From: Oscillospiraceae bacterium
Lineage (GTDB): Bacteria > Bacillota > Clostridia > Oscillospirales > Oscillospiraceae
Direction of reading: 5' to 3'
Assembly (NCBI GenBank): GCA_015068035.1
Contig: SVLI01000003.1
Location: forward strand, 159,229 to 223,228
DNA: 64,000 nucleotides
Shown here piece after piece: positions 62,345 through 64,000 of this stretch. Below the pieces are notes generated by a model. The model searched no databases. It saw only the letters and a list, made by a program, of their open reading frames with translations, and was not told where the DNA came from. How positions within the stretch are numbered: position 1 is the first letter of the stretch; every line of letters begins with the position of its first letter. Position numbers and translations under genes: made by a program.

Positions 62345-63574
62345 TTACCCGTCATTTTCTGCTACCTCTGCGGAGCGGCCCAGCATGGCTTTTACAAAAT
62401 CTCTTTCGTACTCATTGGCAAAGGCTGCCAGACGATTGACCTCATACAGCACTACCTGTTCCAGAAAATCCAAGCGGATGTAGTGTGTCGCCGAACACTT
62501 CCGCAAACCGGAGTTGTGGTTTTGACAACTGAAGAACTTTATGTCATGGTTTTTCTGATTGAAGTGGAAGTTGAGATTGCCGCCGCACTCGGGGCATTTC
62601 AGCCGACCGGAGAATACGCTTGGCTCCTGTGTAACGGTGGGCTTTTTACGCCGTGTGCCTTTCTGCATAGCCTGCACCTTTTCCCATGTGACCCGGTCAA
62701 TGATCGGCTCATGGACATTGAGGAAAATCGCTCTATTCTCTTCCGGATTTTCAATGCGCCGCTTCATTTTGTAGGATTTGGAGTAGCTTTTGAAGTTGAT
62801 AACATCACCGCAGTATTCCTGCAAGGTGAGAATTTTCTTGACGGTGGTGTGTCCCCATTTGGTAGGCTCCAAGGTGCTTTTGGAGCCGCTGCGGTTGACG
62901 CCCTTGCTCCGCCAGTAGTAGGTGGGATTGACAATTCCATCTTCGCCCAAAGAGTTGGCGATTTCAGCTAAACCATACCCCTCCAAGGCCATATCATAGA
63001 TACGCCGTACCACATCGGCGGCCTCCGGATCAATTACCCAAAACCGGGGATCGTCCGGGTTTTTCATATATCCGTATGGCGGCTGGGACAGAGGAATACC
63101 TGCGTTGCCTTTCATCTTGTTGACGATTTTACGCTTTTTCGAGATGTCCTTGGCATACCATTCGTTCATGATATTGCGGAACGGGGTAAACTCATTGTCC
63201 CCCTCGTCACTATCCACACCATCGGAAACGGCGACCAAGCGCACATCGTACTGCGGGAAAAATTCTTCCGTCAGCTTACCGACCTCTATGTAATTGCGGC
63301 CCAGCCGGGAAAGGTCTTTGACAAACACGGCGGAGATATACCCGGCCTCGATTGCGGTCAGCATTTTCTGAAATCCGGGCCGTTTCATGGTAGTGCCTGT
63401 GATACCGTCATCCACGAAAAACAAGGTATCTGTATAGCCTTTTTCTCTGGCTACCTTTTGCAGTAATTTCTTCTGATTTTGGATGCTGTTGGACTCGGTG
63501 TCCATGTTATCGTCACGGCTCAGCCGACAGTAGAGGGCGGCGGTGCCAAACTTGTGATTATCCGACAGTTTCAA
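62345..63574 (-). CDS. Large serine recombinase (TndX/TnpX-like), catalytic and zinc-ribbon part, frameshifted at its end
   Basis: 409 residues before a premature stop; relatives are about 550-570. The catalytic domain has nucleophile Ser in ALYCRLSRDD (about residues 10-19), then FVDDGITGTTMKRPGFQ, FVKDLSRLGRNYIEVG; the recombinase domain follows (PPYGYMKNPDDPRFWVIDPEAADVVRRIY), then a zinc ribbon with CPECGG and a later Cys pair (SCQNH...KCSA). The protein ends SAEVAENDG; the DUF4368 domain continues in another frame (61869-62344). Start TTG at 63574 with AAGGAGG 5 bases upstream, overlapping tnpW. It mobilises an integrative element whose body lies to the right. Confidence 0.88.
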   Translation of the reverse strand: MKLSDNHKFGTAALYCRLSRDDNMDTESNSIQNQKKLLQKVAREKGYTDTLFFVDDGITGTTMKRPGFQKMLTAIEAGYISAVFVKDLSRLGRNYIEVGKLTEEFFPQYDVRLVAVSDGVDSDEGDNEFTPFRNIMNEWYAKDISKKRKIVNKMKGNAGIPLSQPPYGYMKNPDDPRFWVIDPEAADVVRRIYDMALEGYGLAEIANSLGEDGIVNPTYYWRSKGVNRSGSKSTLEPTKWGHTTVKKILTLQEYCGDVINFKSYSKSYKMKRRIENPEENRAIFLNVHEPIIDRVTWEKVQAMQKGTRRKKPTVTQEPSVFSGRLKCPECGGNLNFHFNQKNHDIKFFSCQNHNSGLRKCSATHYIRLDFLEQVVLYEVNRLAAFANEYERDFVKAMLGRSAEVAENDG

Positions 63575-63788
63575 AATGTCCTCCTTCCCCGGGTGTCGGA
63601 CAATCAGTATTTCCAAGTATATTATACCTCCGCTTACCCCCGATGTTAAGGATGTCGCCGCTTTCCATATCTGCCAGCATGAGCTTTAAGAGGATGTCCT
63701 TCATCGTTTCGCCCGACCTCTTGTCCTTATAGACCGGGGTAACAATGAAATTGATTTTGCCCACTTGATAAGTATACTGCTCCGGCAT
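63558..63788 (-). CDS. tnpW: Transposon-encoded TnpW family protein
   Basis: 76 residues: MPEQYTYQVGKINFIVTPVYK at the start, then GETMKDILLKLMLADMES. It matches the small TnpW protein found beside TnpX/TndX recombinases in Tn4451-like and similar clostridial elements; function unknown. AAAGGAGG is 4 bases before the ATG at 63788, which overrides the longer frame. Its end overlaps the recombinase start by 17 bases. Confidence 0.82.
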   Translation of the reverse strand: MPEQYTYQVGKINFIVTPVYKDKRSGETMKDILLKLMLADMESGDILNIGGKRRYNILGNTDCPTPGEGGHFETVG

Positions 63789-63867
63789 TACGCCTCCTTT
63801 CGCACAGATAGATAAAAACCAAGGGACGGCGCACAGCACCGCCCCTCGGCTCTTCCCCATGGGGGGG

Positions 63868-63890
63868 CTTTGGGACAACTTGTCCCAAAG
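63868..63890. repeat. Perfect 10-bp inverted repeat in the mobile element
   Basis: CTTTGGGACA and TGTCCCAAAG with only ACT between them. It lies in the 150-base gap between tnpW and the partial gene at the edge, after a G-run. May be a terminator stem (no T-tract), protein site or transfer-related hairpin. Confidence 0.6.
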
Positions 63891-63939
63891 TTCATCCCTC
63901 ATATACCAAGGACAAAATATCGGGTGATTTTAACCGGCA

Positions 63940-64000
63940 TCACCAGTTTTCTTTCAGATATTCTTTCATGTTCTCAAGACCGCGCAGGACAGAGCCGCGC
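63940..64000 (-). CDS. C-terminal end of an unidentified mobile-element gene
   Basis: A minus-strand frame enters from the right edge and ends at a TGA (63942-63940) after RGSVLRGLENMKEYLKENW. The sequence composition suits the end of a small helical mobile-element protein, but 19 residues are too few to name it. It lies upstream of tnpW in the same direction. Confidence 0.4.
   Translation of the reverse strand, partial: RGSVLRGLENMKEYLKENW

Overview
The window looks like chromosome of an endospore-forming, probably anaerobic clostridium. Its codon use and gene order resemble gut Oscillospiraceae/Ruminococcaceae; this placement is inferred from gene content only. Support comes from sporulation genes (a partial cotJA, yunB, spoIIID, ricT/yaaT), an RNase P RNA that looks like type A, a two-subunit oxygen-sensitive fumarase, phosphoketolase, HemZ and a large serine recombinase. 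Base composition is moderately GC-rich. For this reason many long antisense reading frames appear opposite real genes; they were discarded.

Layout. 1-7.7 kb: a partial cotJA at the edge, then a minus-strand operon reading murD, two M42 aminopeptidases, a PLP lyase, yunB and ligA from one promoter. 7.8-8.2 kb: rnpB. 8.2-11.4 kb: a YjiH-type membrane protein, an acidic single-pass protein and yebC. 11.5-19 kb, plus strand: trmB-xth, dusB with an ECF sigma/anti-sigma pair, an orphan zinc-type binding lipoprotein, fumarase alpha/beta and a Xer-type recombinase. 19-21 kb, minus strand: dnaD and dnaC/dnaI for helicase loading. 21-26 kb, plus strand: a U32 protein, a homocysteine methyltransferase, an MFS carrier and spoIIID.

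26-36.5 kb: phosphoketolase; a corrinoid-type UroD-family methyltransferase; and a convergent cobamide operon. The operon runs behind a cobalamin riboswitch with its own terminator: btuF, btuC, btuD, cobT, cobU, cobS, a short second cobU, and cobC. It can import corrinoids and complete the nucleotide loop, but has no ring-synthesis genes, so it looks like salvage. The methyltransferase next door is a plausible cobamide user.

36.8-45.4 kb: putP and a divergent lysR, tRNA-Asp and tRNA-Thr, a secreted SxxK serine hydrolase with two C-terminal membrane helices, yegP, trmO, a nitroreductase and typA. 45.6-61.4 kb: holB-ricT on the minus strand; then on the plus strand hemZ, a uridine-kinase-like gene, a beta-helix protein, a PAP2 phosphatase, yerC with a methyltransferase, uvrA, a small membrane protein, recD2, comFC and an mreB/mbl paralogue.

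61.7-64 kb: tRNA-Pro and its terminator, followed at once by the end of an integrated mobile element with a TndX/TnpX-like serine recombinase (broken by an apparent one-base frameshift), tnpW and a partial gene. The element runs off the right edge.

The observations most worth checking are the frameshifted recombinase and the element junction beside tRNA-Pro, the paired full and short CobU proteins, the acidic insertion in RecD2, the apparently leaderless hemZ, overlapping divergent promoters at 21.1 kb, and the serine hydrolase with a membrane tail. No clearly undescribed multi-gene system was found.
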